DNA of 64,000 nucleotides from Parietaria judaica. Its lineage: Eukaryota > Streptophyta > Magnoliopsida > Rosales > Urticaceae. The notes below the pieces were generated by a model, which saw nothing but the letters and a program-made list of their open reading frames with translations, did no database searches and was not told the origin of the DNA. Positions 42,867 to 54,323 of the stretch are shown piece after piece. The position numbers were made by a program, and so were the translations under genes. The stretch covers positions 24,895,746-24,959,745 of the forward strand of contig OX940872.1 of assembly GCA_954871525.1 (NCBI GenBank), read 5' to 3'. The first letter of the stretch is position 1. Every line of letters starts with the position of its first letter.

Positions 42867-44103
42867 ATGGCGAATACATCAAGGTAACGCTTTGATTTAT
42901 TACGAAGCACATATTCAATATTTTCTTGTTAGTGATCATTCGTGTATATATATATATATATTACTTATATCGAAGCTTGTTTTTCTCAGATCGCCAACAA
43001 TGGCTGCAGAAAGTTCGTGGGAAGGGCTTTGCGCAGACTTGTTCGAGATGATAGTCAGAAAGCTTCATAACCTTGACGCGGCTCGCGTCTCCGCCGTTTG
43101 CTCTTCATGGCGTCGAGCTGTGGAGACTTCTAGGGTTTTGTATCGCCCGTTTCTTCTCCAACTCACTAACCTATCTGATTCCCCCGAAGGCGGGGTGTAC
43201 TCCAATGCGGTCGTTTTTCAGATGGAACGTGACTTTAATTGCGTCGGATGGTCGAGAAACATGTTGGTGCTTCAAGATCTTTTCACGATCGCCTTGTTCA
43301 ACCCATTCTCCCGTGAAAGTATTTTTCTTCCGTCGTTGTCAACGCTTATAAACCTGGACCACAACAAGTTGTCCGTGGGCAGACAACTGAATAATCTAAA
43401 ATTAATTGAAATCGTGAAAGCGGCCGTGCTCGTGGTTACGTCAAATGCGAAGAAGAAGAAGAGGGACGATGAGTCGAATCTAATCGCTGTTGCGATCTTC
43501 AGCAGCCATAGAATTTTCTTAGGGAGAACTAAAGCAATCGCCTACTGCCACATGGGGGCGTGGTTAAACTTGGATACATGTGAACAATACGATGACATCG
43601 TGACTCAAGAAAAGCGAGTATTGTTTGCGCTGTCGTGCTCGGGCTCGGTCACCGCCTGGGATTTCAGCCATTGCGGCTCTGATGCAAAGCCTGCCAAGGT
43701 ACTGAGTTTTGTCCCTTCAAAAGTGTTGCCGAGGCACTTTGTCGAGTCCCGGTACTTGGTCAAGTCCGCGGGAGGGTTCTTACTTATAAGAAAGTTTGAT
43801 GAGGGGGGCTTCCATAGTTATTATAGGTTCACCGTGTACAAGTCTCGTTTATGCATCGGAGATCAATGGGAGGAAGTTGACGGTTTAGGAGACGACGAAG
43901 CGTTGTTCTTGGGAAAGAACGAGTCGGCATTGGTGTCGAGTCGGGATCTCCCATTGGATTGCGAAGGGAATTCGATCTATTTTTGTTGTAAAGGTAGCTC
44001 TGCGGTCTACCGCTTGGCTCGCAAAGAAATCGTCCCTCGTTGGGGGTATTTAAATGAAAATATGTTTACCCCATTGCAATCAGTTTGGATGGTTAAGACT
44101 TAA
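42867..44103 (+). CDS. F-box/DUF295 protein, array copy 9, with 5' leader exon
   Basis: Exon 1 is 42867-42883 (ATGGCGAATACATCAAG/GTAACG) and exon 2 is 42990-44103 (TTCTCAG/ATCGCCAACAATGGCT); the junction MANTSRSPTMAAESSWEG is in frame, 376 aa. F-box WEGLCADLFEMIVRKLHNLD..VCSSWRRA; DUF295 blocks NMLVLQDLFTIALFNPFSR, IAYCHMGAWLNLD, YDDIVTQEKRVLFALSCSG, YLVKSAGGFLLIRKF, EALFLGKNESALVSSRDLPLD, GNSIYF and SVWMVKT. The intron holds AAGCACATATTC, the unoccupied version of the copia target in copy 8. Intact and probably expressed; SCF receptor function is inferred from the domain, target unknown. Confidence 0.9.
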
Positions 44104-45300
44104 GAGCAGTGATGTTTGTTTAAGTTCTATAAATTGAGATATTATTTTTTTCTTATAGTTTTTAATTTTCTTTTTCTTTGCATAGTCTCTTTTATAGACA
44201 AGTTGCTCTTGATGGTTAAAAAATTGCAATTGCATGGGCTATTATGAGAGCTGTTTGTAATATTCGCCGCATCCAGATAGTTTTTGTCAAAAGTTATCGT
44301 CTAAAACCCAATTACAAGACGACTGGTTTTGTAACGTTGTTCGAAGATTTGTCGAGACGGTCTGACGGCTTAGTAGTACGGTTGAAACTTTCTTACTTTG
44401 GACGATGCTTTTTGTTAACCCATGGTGAAAAGTGAAAACTTATTTTTCGCCACGGCTTTTTAGTGTAAATTCCGTGGTGTATTTTACTATTTGTAGTTGT
44501 GTAAAGATAAGTCTCAAAGTTTATTATATTGAAAGATTACAGTTGCGCGAGGTTTATTTCGTTAATATTGAAAGATTTCCGGCGCGAAGCTAGACATGGT
44601 AATGAGATTTGTTGGTTCTATCTAGGTTTTTTTTTGTTTTTGTTTTTTTAACAGAGACCGAATTCATTAATGCTCAGGGGTTGTTGTTAAATCCCTTTTG
44701 AAAATGATTAAATTTGCTAGTTGGGATTAGCTAAAACGTTGGCAACCTCATTACAAGAACAAGTCACCCAAGTCGAAACAACGGGGGGTTACAAGACCTA
44801 AGAAAATTACCAACTCCCGTGAGAATCGGACCTTGAGAACAATTAAGATTTCCTCCGTTAACGAGTTGGAACTCTTTAAGACAATCGGTCTCCACCTCCG
44901 ACACTCGCCAACCCATTGCGGTAACAAATTGAGGCCATTGTAGTAGCAAATGTAGTTTATACAAGCACATTTAGATATCAATTGATGTTTTGACGAAATT
45001 TTGAGTTATTTCATGTATTTGGAATTCAAGTAATTATCACTAATCAAGTAAGAGAAAAAAAATATACATTAAAAAAATTAATCTATATTTTTGGGTATTT
45101 TTGCCGTTAACAGCCACATGGCGGATGTTAACGAAAAAATTAACGTTTTCATGCCAAAATCACGGTCAACGAAACCAGTTTTAAAAATTAGGTACACGGG
45201 AGACACGTTGAATAAAAATTAGGTGTTTTTGCCGTTATTTTCCCTAAAATAAAACAATGAAACTAGAGGCTATATAATGCGAAGTTTGGTTTTACTTTTA
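44104..45300. other. Spacer between the F-box array and the hairpin element
   Basis: The family 3' motif GATGGTTAAAAAATTGCAATTG lies at 44211. From 45100 to 45244 lies a fragment related to the foldback element at 9446 (GGTATTTTTGCCGTTAACA ... TTAGGTACACGGGAGACACG ... TTTTTGCCGTTATTTTCCC). A 76-aa minus-strand frame at 44751-44981 has no recognisable product. Confidence 0.45.
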
Positions 45301-46292
45301 GGGTAAACTACGGCTAATGTACTAATGTTTGATCTTTTGCGGATTATGTACCCAATGTTTATTTTTAGTGGCTAATGTAACTAATGTTTGATCTGTTAGA
45401 TATTTTCGTGTTTTCCGTTAGTTGACCGTTAAAGAGTTATCCTCCTCTATATGCACATTTTTTGTATTTTTGACATAACTCACTTATTTTTTGTCCAAAT
45501 TTCTATGCATGACCTATGGTTGAAAAGATAAGAGATAGATATATAACTTTGATGTTTTAATTTTTGTAAAATAAGTTTTAGAAAAATACTAAATTTCAAA
45601 TACAACGTAAAATTGGACGTAAGTTTAATGCAAAATATTTGTTTCGAGAAAATTTTACTATACTTAATGACTTTTTATGATGAAACTTAAAACTAAAAAG
45701 TTATAGATAAATATTTTATCTTTCCAACGGGTGTTTATTTATAAATTTTGGACAAAAGATGAGTAAGTTATGCCAAAAATATGAAAGAATATTTCGCATC
45801 ACATATTTCATATTTTTAACATAACTCACTCGTTTTTTATCCAAAATTTATAAATAAACACCCGTTAGAAAGATAAAATATTTATCTATTTTTTTTAATT
45901 TTACGTTTCACCATAAAAAGTCATTAAATATATTAAAATTTGCTCGAAACAAATAATATGTATTAAACTAACGTCTAATTTTACGTTGTATTGGAAATTT
46001 CGTATTTTAAAAAAAATTATTTTACAAAAGTTTTAAAAAACAAAGTTGTAGATCTATCTCTTATATTTCCAACCATAGGTCGTGCATAAAATTTGGACAA
46101 AAAATGAGTGAGTTATGTCATAAATACGAAAAGTGTACATGTAGAGGAGGATAACTCTCTAACGGTCAACTGACGGAAAACACGAAAATATCTAACAGAT
46201 CAAACATTAGATACATTAGCCACCAAAAATAAACATTGGGTACATAATTCGCAGAAGATCAAACATTGAGTACATTAGCCGCAGTTTACCCT
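45301..46292. mobile_element. Long hairpin (foldback) MULE-like element, copy 2, complete
   Basis: The 992-bp element starts GGGTAAACTACGGCTAATGTAC and ends with its inverted form GTACATTAGCCGCAGTTTACCC. The arms pair over almost the full length (each about 490 bp, roughly 90% identical by eye), meeting near 45795. A perfect 9-bp target duplication TTACTTTTA flanks it (45292-45300 and 46293-46301). It is the same family as 21742-22710. It has no open frame of note and ends about 160 bp before the helicase start codon. Confidence 0.9.
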
Positions 46293-46460
46293 TACTTTTA
46301 ACAATAGTTCAGTTCAGGGGGTGAAAGTGAAAGAAAAGATAAAGACTGCGTGAGATTGGAGCTTAACCAAGAAGTTTAGGGTCAAATTATAATTAAATGA
46401 AAATTATGAATGAGCTCTTAAACCCGCCGTTTCTGTCTCTCACAGTCACTGTGTTCATCC

Positions 46461-47312
46461 ATGGCTTCCGAGACTTCGAACAAGCGCGCCAAGCGGAAGC
46501 GAATCCTGCTGCAAAAGGCCGAGCTCGATCGCTTCGAATCGCTCCCATGGAACTCATCCCTCTCGGAGGACGATCCTTTCTCCCTCGTCGTCGGCTCCAA
46601 CGAGCTCGAAGGAGGTTCCAACCCTGTCTCTCGCTTCTAGGGTTTCTCCGTGTGTTTCTGTATCGCTTGAGCTCGAACTGCTCGCATTGTGTGTATCATT
46701 TCGAAGAGGATTCATTTTCGTTTTGATTGATTGAGTTGCAGGGTTTCTCTCACTCGAGGAGATTGACGAAGCCGAGTACGGGCTGCAAATTCCGAAACCG
46801 GAGAGAGAACCGAGGAAGGAATCGTTGAAGCGGGATGAGAAATCGAAGAGATTGATCGCGGAGAAGGCGGAAGTGAAGCCGGAGGACGACGAGAAGAAGA
46901 AGAAGAAGATGAAGAGAAAGAATACAGAGGAAGTGAAGAAAGTGGAGGGAGCTGACGGAGCTAGCGGCGGAGATGACGGTGGGGCCAATGCCGGAGAGGA
47001 TGAGAGTGAGAAATCGGAGAACGGCGAGAAGAATAAGAAGAAGAGGAGGAGGAAGAAGAAGACGAGCCAGGCAAAGGAAGTGAAGAGAGTGGAGGGAGTT
47101 GACGGAGCTAGCGACGGAGACGATGATGGGGCCGAAGCGGGAGGGGATGAGAGTGAGAAATCGGAGAATGACGAGAAGAAAAAGAAAAGGAGGAAGAAGA
47201 CGAAAAACAAGGCAAAGGAAGTGAAGGAAGTTGACGGAACGAGCGACGAGACAGAAGCCGAAGAAACCGAGAAAGAGAAGGGCGCGAATGTGAAAGCTGA
47301 TGAGAAGGGAAA

Positions 47313-47343
<31 letters not shown>

Positions 47344-50300
47344 AAGAAGAAGAAGAAGAAGAAGAAGAAGAAGAAGAAGAAGAAGAAAGTGAAGAAAGCC
47401 CAGGAAATGGAAGACACCGTAACTGGTAAGTTTATGTGTGTGTGTGATTAGCCTACGATTGTACATCTTTGCGTGAGATGATCGATTCATTGTTTATCCT
47501 AGGCTAGGCCTGTACCAAATAGTCGGAAAACCAAGATCAGGAAACTGAAGACCTTAGAAACCGAAAACAGGGTCCAATCCGTAATAGAACAAGGTCTATC
47601 GTGCATGAGGACCAATAGTCTTCGCCTGTTCGGTATTAGATTTGAATTTATAGAACCGATACCCTTTTCTTAATCTATTTTCGACGAAAACAAAAGCTTC
47701 ATATTATAAATTTTATACGAACAAGGTCTCCAAAAACTGAATTAGGACTGAATGTCAGTCCGAGATGGGGTCTTTAATACACTGTTATAAAACGGGAGAA
47801 TAGGCTAGGTCTTTTTAACAGTTAAACCGATAGTGAGGATAATGTTATGTTGTAAATGTGTAGTTTAACTATCTCGATAGTAGTAAGGCCAACTAATACC
47901 TGTATGACTAATCATAATTCAGCAATAGTCTTTTATTTATATTCTGCTAAGTTTATGTAATTGTTTGTGTGACTGTAGTTAGTAACGGCGAGGATGGCGT
48001 GGAAGAAGAGCTTTTTGACGATGCTGATTATTATTCGTGGAACGAGTTGAGACTCAATCCTCTGATCATGAAATCCATTCACAGGCTTGGGTTTCGTGAG
48101 CCAACACCGATACAGAAAGCTTGCATTCCCGCGGCCGCTCATCAAGGGAAGGTTGGTTCTCGGTTCAAAGATGGTGATGGCGATGATGGTGATGGCGATG
48201 ATAATGAAGTCATATTGTTGTGTTACAGGACGTTGTTGGAGCTGCAGAGACGGGATCTGGAAAGACTTTGGCCTTTGGTTTACCAATTTTTCAACGCCTT
48301 TTGGATGAAAGAGAAAAGGCTGTAAAGATGGAAGAAAGGGGTGAAGAGGCAGAAAAGTATGCCCCAAAAGGTCTTTTACGGGCTCTAATTATTACTCCTA
48401 CGCGAGAACTTGCTCTACAGGTACTGTATTTGCTTCCATTGATGTTGTTAGGAAAGTCAATGCAACGGTTTCATAGATTTATCGACTTTTAGCAGCGGTT
48501 AAGGTTTTAGTTGCTTCTTAAGTTCTGTTTTTGGGAATATTTTGCGGAATATTTCATTCAATAATTTTAAATAAGATATATACAACCTAAGAAGTACTTG
48601 TCCCACAGAAAGAAAAGATTTAATCTATACGCATGCATGACTAGTTTCATGTAAGCATGCATTGTTGTTAGATATTTACAGCTAACTTCACATATTTCTA
48701 CACCAAGCATGGAAAAAGTCATGAAGTAACATGTTGAGGAAATAAAAAGCAAGAAAATGACACGACATGAAGTAATGAAAAAGTGAAGATTAGTGTAGCA
48801 AAAAACTCATGGGGAGATCAATCAAGCAAATATAATCAAGAAACCGATATACACACTACGCAATGTGCTTAATTTGTACCTATACAAGCTTGTGAATGAT
48901 TAATTCTGTGTTGCCCTTGACTATACTGACCTTTTCTTCTTTAGTGTCGTTTGTTCTTTGTTTTTTACCGTATATAAGCTCATTTTTAGCTGGTTATCCC
49001 CTAGGATAGATGAATGTGTCATTTAAGCTTAGTTAGGGTTTCGAATATATCGGTTCCTATTAACACCCTTTCTTTTCCCAGGTTACTGAACATCTCAAGG
49101 CAGTTAGCAAGGATACAAATTTTAGAGTCGTTCCGATTGTTGGAGGAATGTCACCAGAAAAGCAGGCAAGACTTCTGAAGCTGAGGCCTGAGGTTGTAGT
49201 TGGAACTCCCGGTAGATTGTGGTCTCTTATGTCCGGGGGAGAAAAGCATCTCACAGAGGTATTATTGTTTTTCTTAAATACATAATTGATGCTCGGATAT
49301 TGAAGTAGAAAGCAATTATGTGTTTGATACGTAACATTTAGGAATAATTATGCATTTAGGTTTATATAATCATGTTATTTAGACTATTTAGTTATGTCTT
49401 AGAATTATATAACTAAGTTTTAGGGTTTAAATTGGTCCAGATAATTGGGTTGTAGTCTTCGGTTTATCTAAGAGGCCCTTCAGCTAATGGGAAACTAATC
49501 AATAATCTTTTACAGAAAACTTAGATCTCTATTCGCTCATGCATATTTTAAATTCATTGTGGAATTATTTGTTTTGCAGTTACATTCTTTGTCTTTCTTT
49601 GTGCTGGACGAGGCTGATCGAATGATCGAAAATGGACACTTTCATGAATTACAGTCAATAGTTGACATGCTTCCTCTGTCCAGTAATTCACCTGAAGAAA
49701 CTTCTCAAGACACAGCAAATTGTGTTACGGTTTCGAGTGTCCAGAGAAAGAAAAGACAAACATTTGTTTTTTCTGCCACTATAGCTCTCTCTTCTGATTT
49801 CCGGAAGAAGTTAAAGCGTGGTGCTGGGAATTCAAAGAAATCAATGTCTGGCGAGTTGAATTCTATAGAATCTCTGTCAGAACGAGCGGGGATGAGAGAA
49901 AACGTCGCTGTAATTGATTTGACTAATGAATCCATTATGGCCAATAAGCTTGAAGAATCATTTATAGAGTACGTGATTTTTGTCTTTTATTCAGCCTTTT
50001 ATCTTCCCTTTATGTTTTATGAACCCAACTCTAAACATAATTAAATGATTCAACTGGATAATTATATGAGACGTAATTAAATAGCCTAAATAACATAATT
50101 AAACCATTCTAATTACAATAAAACATTTATAAATTAATATTGTTGGGACCGCAGAATTTTATTATATTATCGAGGTTATTAATTAATGGAGGTAAACTTT
50201 AGTAATGTTAGTTAGAGTTAGGACCACATAAAAGTAGTATTTTATCAAAATTAATAATTTAACGATGTTCTACTGTATTCCTCAAGGCTACGCATTTATC

Positions 50301-53300
50301 AAAGTTGTGGATCCTAATATATCATGTGCATTCCAGATGCAGGGAAGAAGATAAAGACGCTTACTTGTACTATATATTGAGTGTTCATGGTGAAGGACGA
50401 ACAATAGTCTTTTGTACATCAGTGGCGGCTCTAAGGCATCTATCTTCTATTATGAGGACTCTCGGCATCAATTTATGGACACTTCATGCCCAGATGGAGC
50501 AGCGAGCTCGCCTAAAGGTGCTTTTCGTCTCTAACCACTTATTTTTATATAAAATGTTACAGGTAGGGGTGAAACCGATATTCGGGTTCTTTTTTGACAT
50601 TTTCAAAACTTGTATTTACTAATATTTTTATAAATTTAAAATCCGGTACGGGTTATTATCTCTTAGTATCAATTTTTTGGGATCCGGACGTCAAACGGGT
50701 ACCAGTAAAACTCAGCTTTAAGAAGTAATAATCACATCTCTAATTGTCTGTATTTTAACCTCCAAATCGTAACATAACCCAAAAGATAAATAAATAAAAA
50801 TCAACAAAAGACTAACAAGTTAAAAATCTAAATATTGGTAACTGGTTTTGGGTGTTGACCATAAATCAATACTGGTAAAAAGAATTGGTTACAGAGTTTT
50901 TAGTCCCAAAATCCAGATTTTTCTGGTTCTAGTATCAAAACTGGTTTCTGCTTTGAAACTCACCAGTAGTACACGAGAATCCTATAGTATATGCTACTGG
51001 ACTCTTCCTATGTACAGTTATCTTTGTTGATTCGTTTACTGATCGGTTATTGTCATAGTTTGATTTATATGTAAATTGACTTCAGTCTCATGTAAATGCA
51101 GTCAATTGATCGTTTTCGGGAAAATGAACATGCTATACTTCTTGCAACTGATGTGGCTGCCCGAGGAATAGACATTCCTGGTGTGAGAACTGTTGTTCAC
51201 TATCAGCTACCACATTCGGCAGAAGTAAGTTCAATTTTAAACTTGTTTCCACCTTCACGTGTATTTTTTCTTTATTTTTTTTTTCACTTTTTAAGCTCTT
51301 GCTCGTGTGACATGTCCTGTTCGGCCTTTATTGATAATAATTAAATAAAACTTTCTATGTATGTCTTAGGTTATTACGTTATCTGAGGTTATTTAATTTA
51401 AGTCATTGGAGATCTTTTTGGTAGTTTGCATCAAGTAGGGAATACGGTTTCTTAATCCCTAATTTTGGCGCCTATCTTTAAGGATCGGCTGTAGTATTTG
51501 TATCGGACATCTCTCGAGTGAATTTCTGTTGGTTCGTGTTTGATATTTAGCTCAGGTCCTATCATGTCCTTACTTGTGTATTATCACTTATTAGGTTTAC
51601 GTCCATAGAAGTGGGAGAACAGCAAGAGCTTCGGCCGAGGGTTGCAGTATTGCACTGATTGCACCAAATGAAAAATCGAAATTCGCTACTTTGTGCAGAT
51701 CATTTTCTAAGGTAGTTATAATTTACTTCTTGCTGCAATAATTTATCAAAGTAATGTATTGATTAATCAATTTTTTTTTTCTCCACGCAGGAAAGTTTTC
51801 AGCGTTTTCCTTTGGACAATGCATACATGCCAGAAGTCATGAAACGTTTATCGCTTGCTCGACAAATAGACAAGATTTCTCGAAAAGACTCCAAGGTATT
51901 ATTTTCTTGGGTCTAAAAATTGGTCATTTATTAAAGTTGACTTTCGAGTCAGTCATATTACCTTCTAATTTCTTACCAGAGACGGATCCATATTTAGGGT
52001 CCGAGGCCATCTTGGCCCAAGATGGACCCGATGATGGCCGAGGCGTAGACAATTGTCATTATTAGTCTGTTTAATTATTCATTCTCTGTTTCATCTTAGC
52101 AAAGTCTCAATATATTTGGTAATTAAGCTATTTGTTGACCCCGCTACTATTTGATAGATTGAGCCTCTTACTAGAACATTTAATTTTGTATTCATTGGCT
52201 TTCAAACTTACAATGCTTCCGCTCTTGTTTCTATAGGAAAAGGCAAAAAACAGCTGGTTAAAACGGAATGCAGAATCAATCGAATTTGATATCCATAGTG
52301 ACGAAAGCGATGATGAAATCGCACACAATTGTAAGCAACAGAAAGCCACCTCCGCGAATTTAAATAAGTTAAAACAGGTTGGCTTTCTCATTATAAACTA
52401 CTGTAGTGAATTTCCTTTTTACTGACCAGGGTAATGGTTTTCACCTAGCGATCTCAAACTTTTGTTACAGGAGCTAAACCAACTGCTTTCGCATCCCCTT
52501 CAACCAAAGACCTTCTCGAAACGTTATTGGGCAGGGGTAAATATGTCTTTTCATCTCAAATCTTATGGGTCCCATTCATGATTGTTGTGGATTTTACATT
52601 TTTTCATTCATATATTAATTATGTTGTAACCATATCTTGTTATTTAAATGATTTAATTATGTTTTAGGCTATGTTATAAGGCCGGGCCGCCAATTATTAT
52701 TGGATTAATAAGTTCATAAAAATTAGCCTGGTCATATATCAAACAAGCATATATACATGATCGAACGACGCATCCCATGCGCAAACGCAATGATAATGCC
52801 ATTGAGAAGGCATAGCAAGCTGAATATATTTTTAAACACTAGCTTATATTTTACTACGTATTATATTAATTCAACTATAATGATCAAAATGAAAAAGCTC
52901 CATTTTATTTTTCCAGGCCGGTGTTACACCTCTCCTACATCACCAATTTCAAGAATTGGCTAAGCAAAAACAGAACGATGGCATGAAACCGAATGAAAAT
53001 AAAAGAAGGAAAATGGTTGTTATCGGACAGGACTGCATCGAACCACTCCAAGCACTTCGCGCTTCCGGTCAAGAGGTAAAATCCATATTGTGCATCTACT
53101 ACAGATCATCTTAAGGAAAATTAAGAATATATTTTCAAGCTTTTTGATCACCGGATTCATAGTTGACACGGCGTCTGCAATCGGCATGGAATGATATTTT
53201 TTTTTTAATATTTAAAAATTATCATTGAGGGAAATCTTTTATAAAAAAAAAAAAACATATTTTCTATACATTTTCGTACAAAAATGAAGTCTTGGTAAAT

Positions 53301-54323
53301 AGTTAAGACCTTAAGTAATTATTATTTTAGTATCGCAATTAGTATTACATTGTTCCGTTTATTTTGTTAAGTAGGCTTGCGATTACGTCGCTTTTAAAGT
53401 AGCTTTGGAACGTTGTGTCGTTTTGACCTTCCTATAAACAGGTTACATTTACCAATAAAGATTATTTTTCAACCGAAACATTCCCGTAATGTTAGATAGT
53501 CTCTCTCTAGAACAAAGGGACGTGTCTCGTGAGAGAGCAAGGCTTAGCGAGATCGAGATTCCGGGCTGTATCAGAAGATTTGTTTTTAATGATTAGCTGG
53601 CAGTAGCTCATACGGAATATTCTGTGGAGTTTACTTTCTTATTACTCATAGTAATAGTATATATTTGTCTTAGGATTACTTTATTCCTGATTAGCTGTCA
53701 CTAAGAAGCAATGTTTAGTGGCACTAATTATGGATATTCCTTAAGCCTTAATATTTGGGTAATTGAATCCTTCATTTGAAGTATTAAAAAAAAAATCCAT
53801 TCTACATTTTAAATATTTACAAAAAAAATCTAAAATTCAACGCATTGGAATTGATATGGAATTCGGTTTATGTTCAATTGCGGAAATATCAAGAACCGGA
53901 AATTACGTTTCCGGAACTTTTGAATCCCGAATTCTGGTTCCGATTCGGGGGTTAGAGTTTAAGATTTGAGGTTCAAAGTTTATGAACTCCGGATTCCGGA
54001 ATACCATATTAACACTCATATGGGAATATATTACCTAAAGTATTGTTACTTTTAATCATCAAACCTCTGGAATTTTTAAGTTTGATTTCTTCATTTTTGC
54101 TCTCAGGTGCACATGAACCCGAAAGAGACGGGGCAAAAGCGGAAAGATTTGGAAACTTTGAGGAGAAAAAGAAAAGACGAGAAGACACGTATTTTTCTGT
54201 TTTCTCGAATTATTTTGTTTCCTTTGTATGTTTCAATTATTTTTCTTTTCTGATTCGCTCTTCGTTTCAGGACTACGAGATCATAAGAGGAAGCAGAGGA
54301 AGATGCTTAAAGGAAGGCAATAA
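46461..54323 (+). CDS. RH13: DEAD-box ATP-dependent RNA helicase, RH13-like, 15 exons
   Basis: Exons: 46461-46614, 46742-47425, 47979-48151, 48229-48420, 49082-49258, 49580-49968, 50337-50517, 51102-51224, 51595-51711, 51791-51895, 52237-52377, 52471-52536, 52917-53075, 54107-54188, 54271-54323; 931 aa. The N-terminus ([33 protein letters not shown]) matches plant RH13, with a long charged Lys/Glu-rich region to ~residue 290. Helicase motifs in order: Q motif GFREPTPIQ (~317), I AETGSGKT (343-350), Ia PTRELALQ (394-401), GG and Ib TPGR (443-446), II DEAD (470-473), III SAT (525-527), [11 protein letters not shown] (665-), [11 protein letters not shown] (695-). The basic C-terminus ends KMLKGRQ. 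The family (yeast Mak5/human DDX24 type) acts in nucleolar large-subunit ribosome biogenesis; that role is inferred. Intron 2 and introns 4, 6, 7 and 13 hold repeat material. Confidence 0.92.
47314..47388 (+). repeat. Coding (AAG)n microsatellite: 25 consecutive lysines
   Basis: Codons 243-267 of the helicase are 24 AAG and a final AAA, in a 75-bp uninterrupted tract. It is embedded in other Lys-rich runs. On the minus strand it produces long artificial Phe- or Leu-rich frames. Confidence 0.95.
50121..50273. mobile_element. Short MITE-like element in helicase intron 6
   Basis: ACATTTATAAATTAATATTG then TTGGGACCG at the left matches the left end of the element at 41843 (TCTATAAATTAATATTGTTGG then GATCGG). 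The right end is ...AATTTAACGATGTTCT. Internal deletion derivative or relative of that family. Confidence 0.5.
50561..50968. mobile_element. Possible hAT-type non-autonomous element in helicase intron 7
   Basis: Begins GTAGGGGTGAAACCGATATTC and is rich in CCGGTACGGG/GGATCCGG/ACTGGTTTTGG words. It ends near TTGAAACTCACCAGTA, an imperfect inverse of the start. TAGGGGTG termini with such interior are known for plant hAT elements; the right boundary is uncertain. Confidence 0.4.

Noticed and set aside
46554..47490. Long minus-strand frames rich in Phe or Leu (287 and 246 aa)
   Set aside because: They are the complement of the (AAG)n/Lys-rich coding exon of the helicase; low-complexity, no domain, and the plus strand is clearly coding.
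48567..48752. Minus-strand 61-aa frame in helicase intron 4
   Set aside because: AT-rich intron sequence without any conserved feature.
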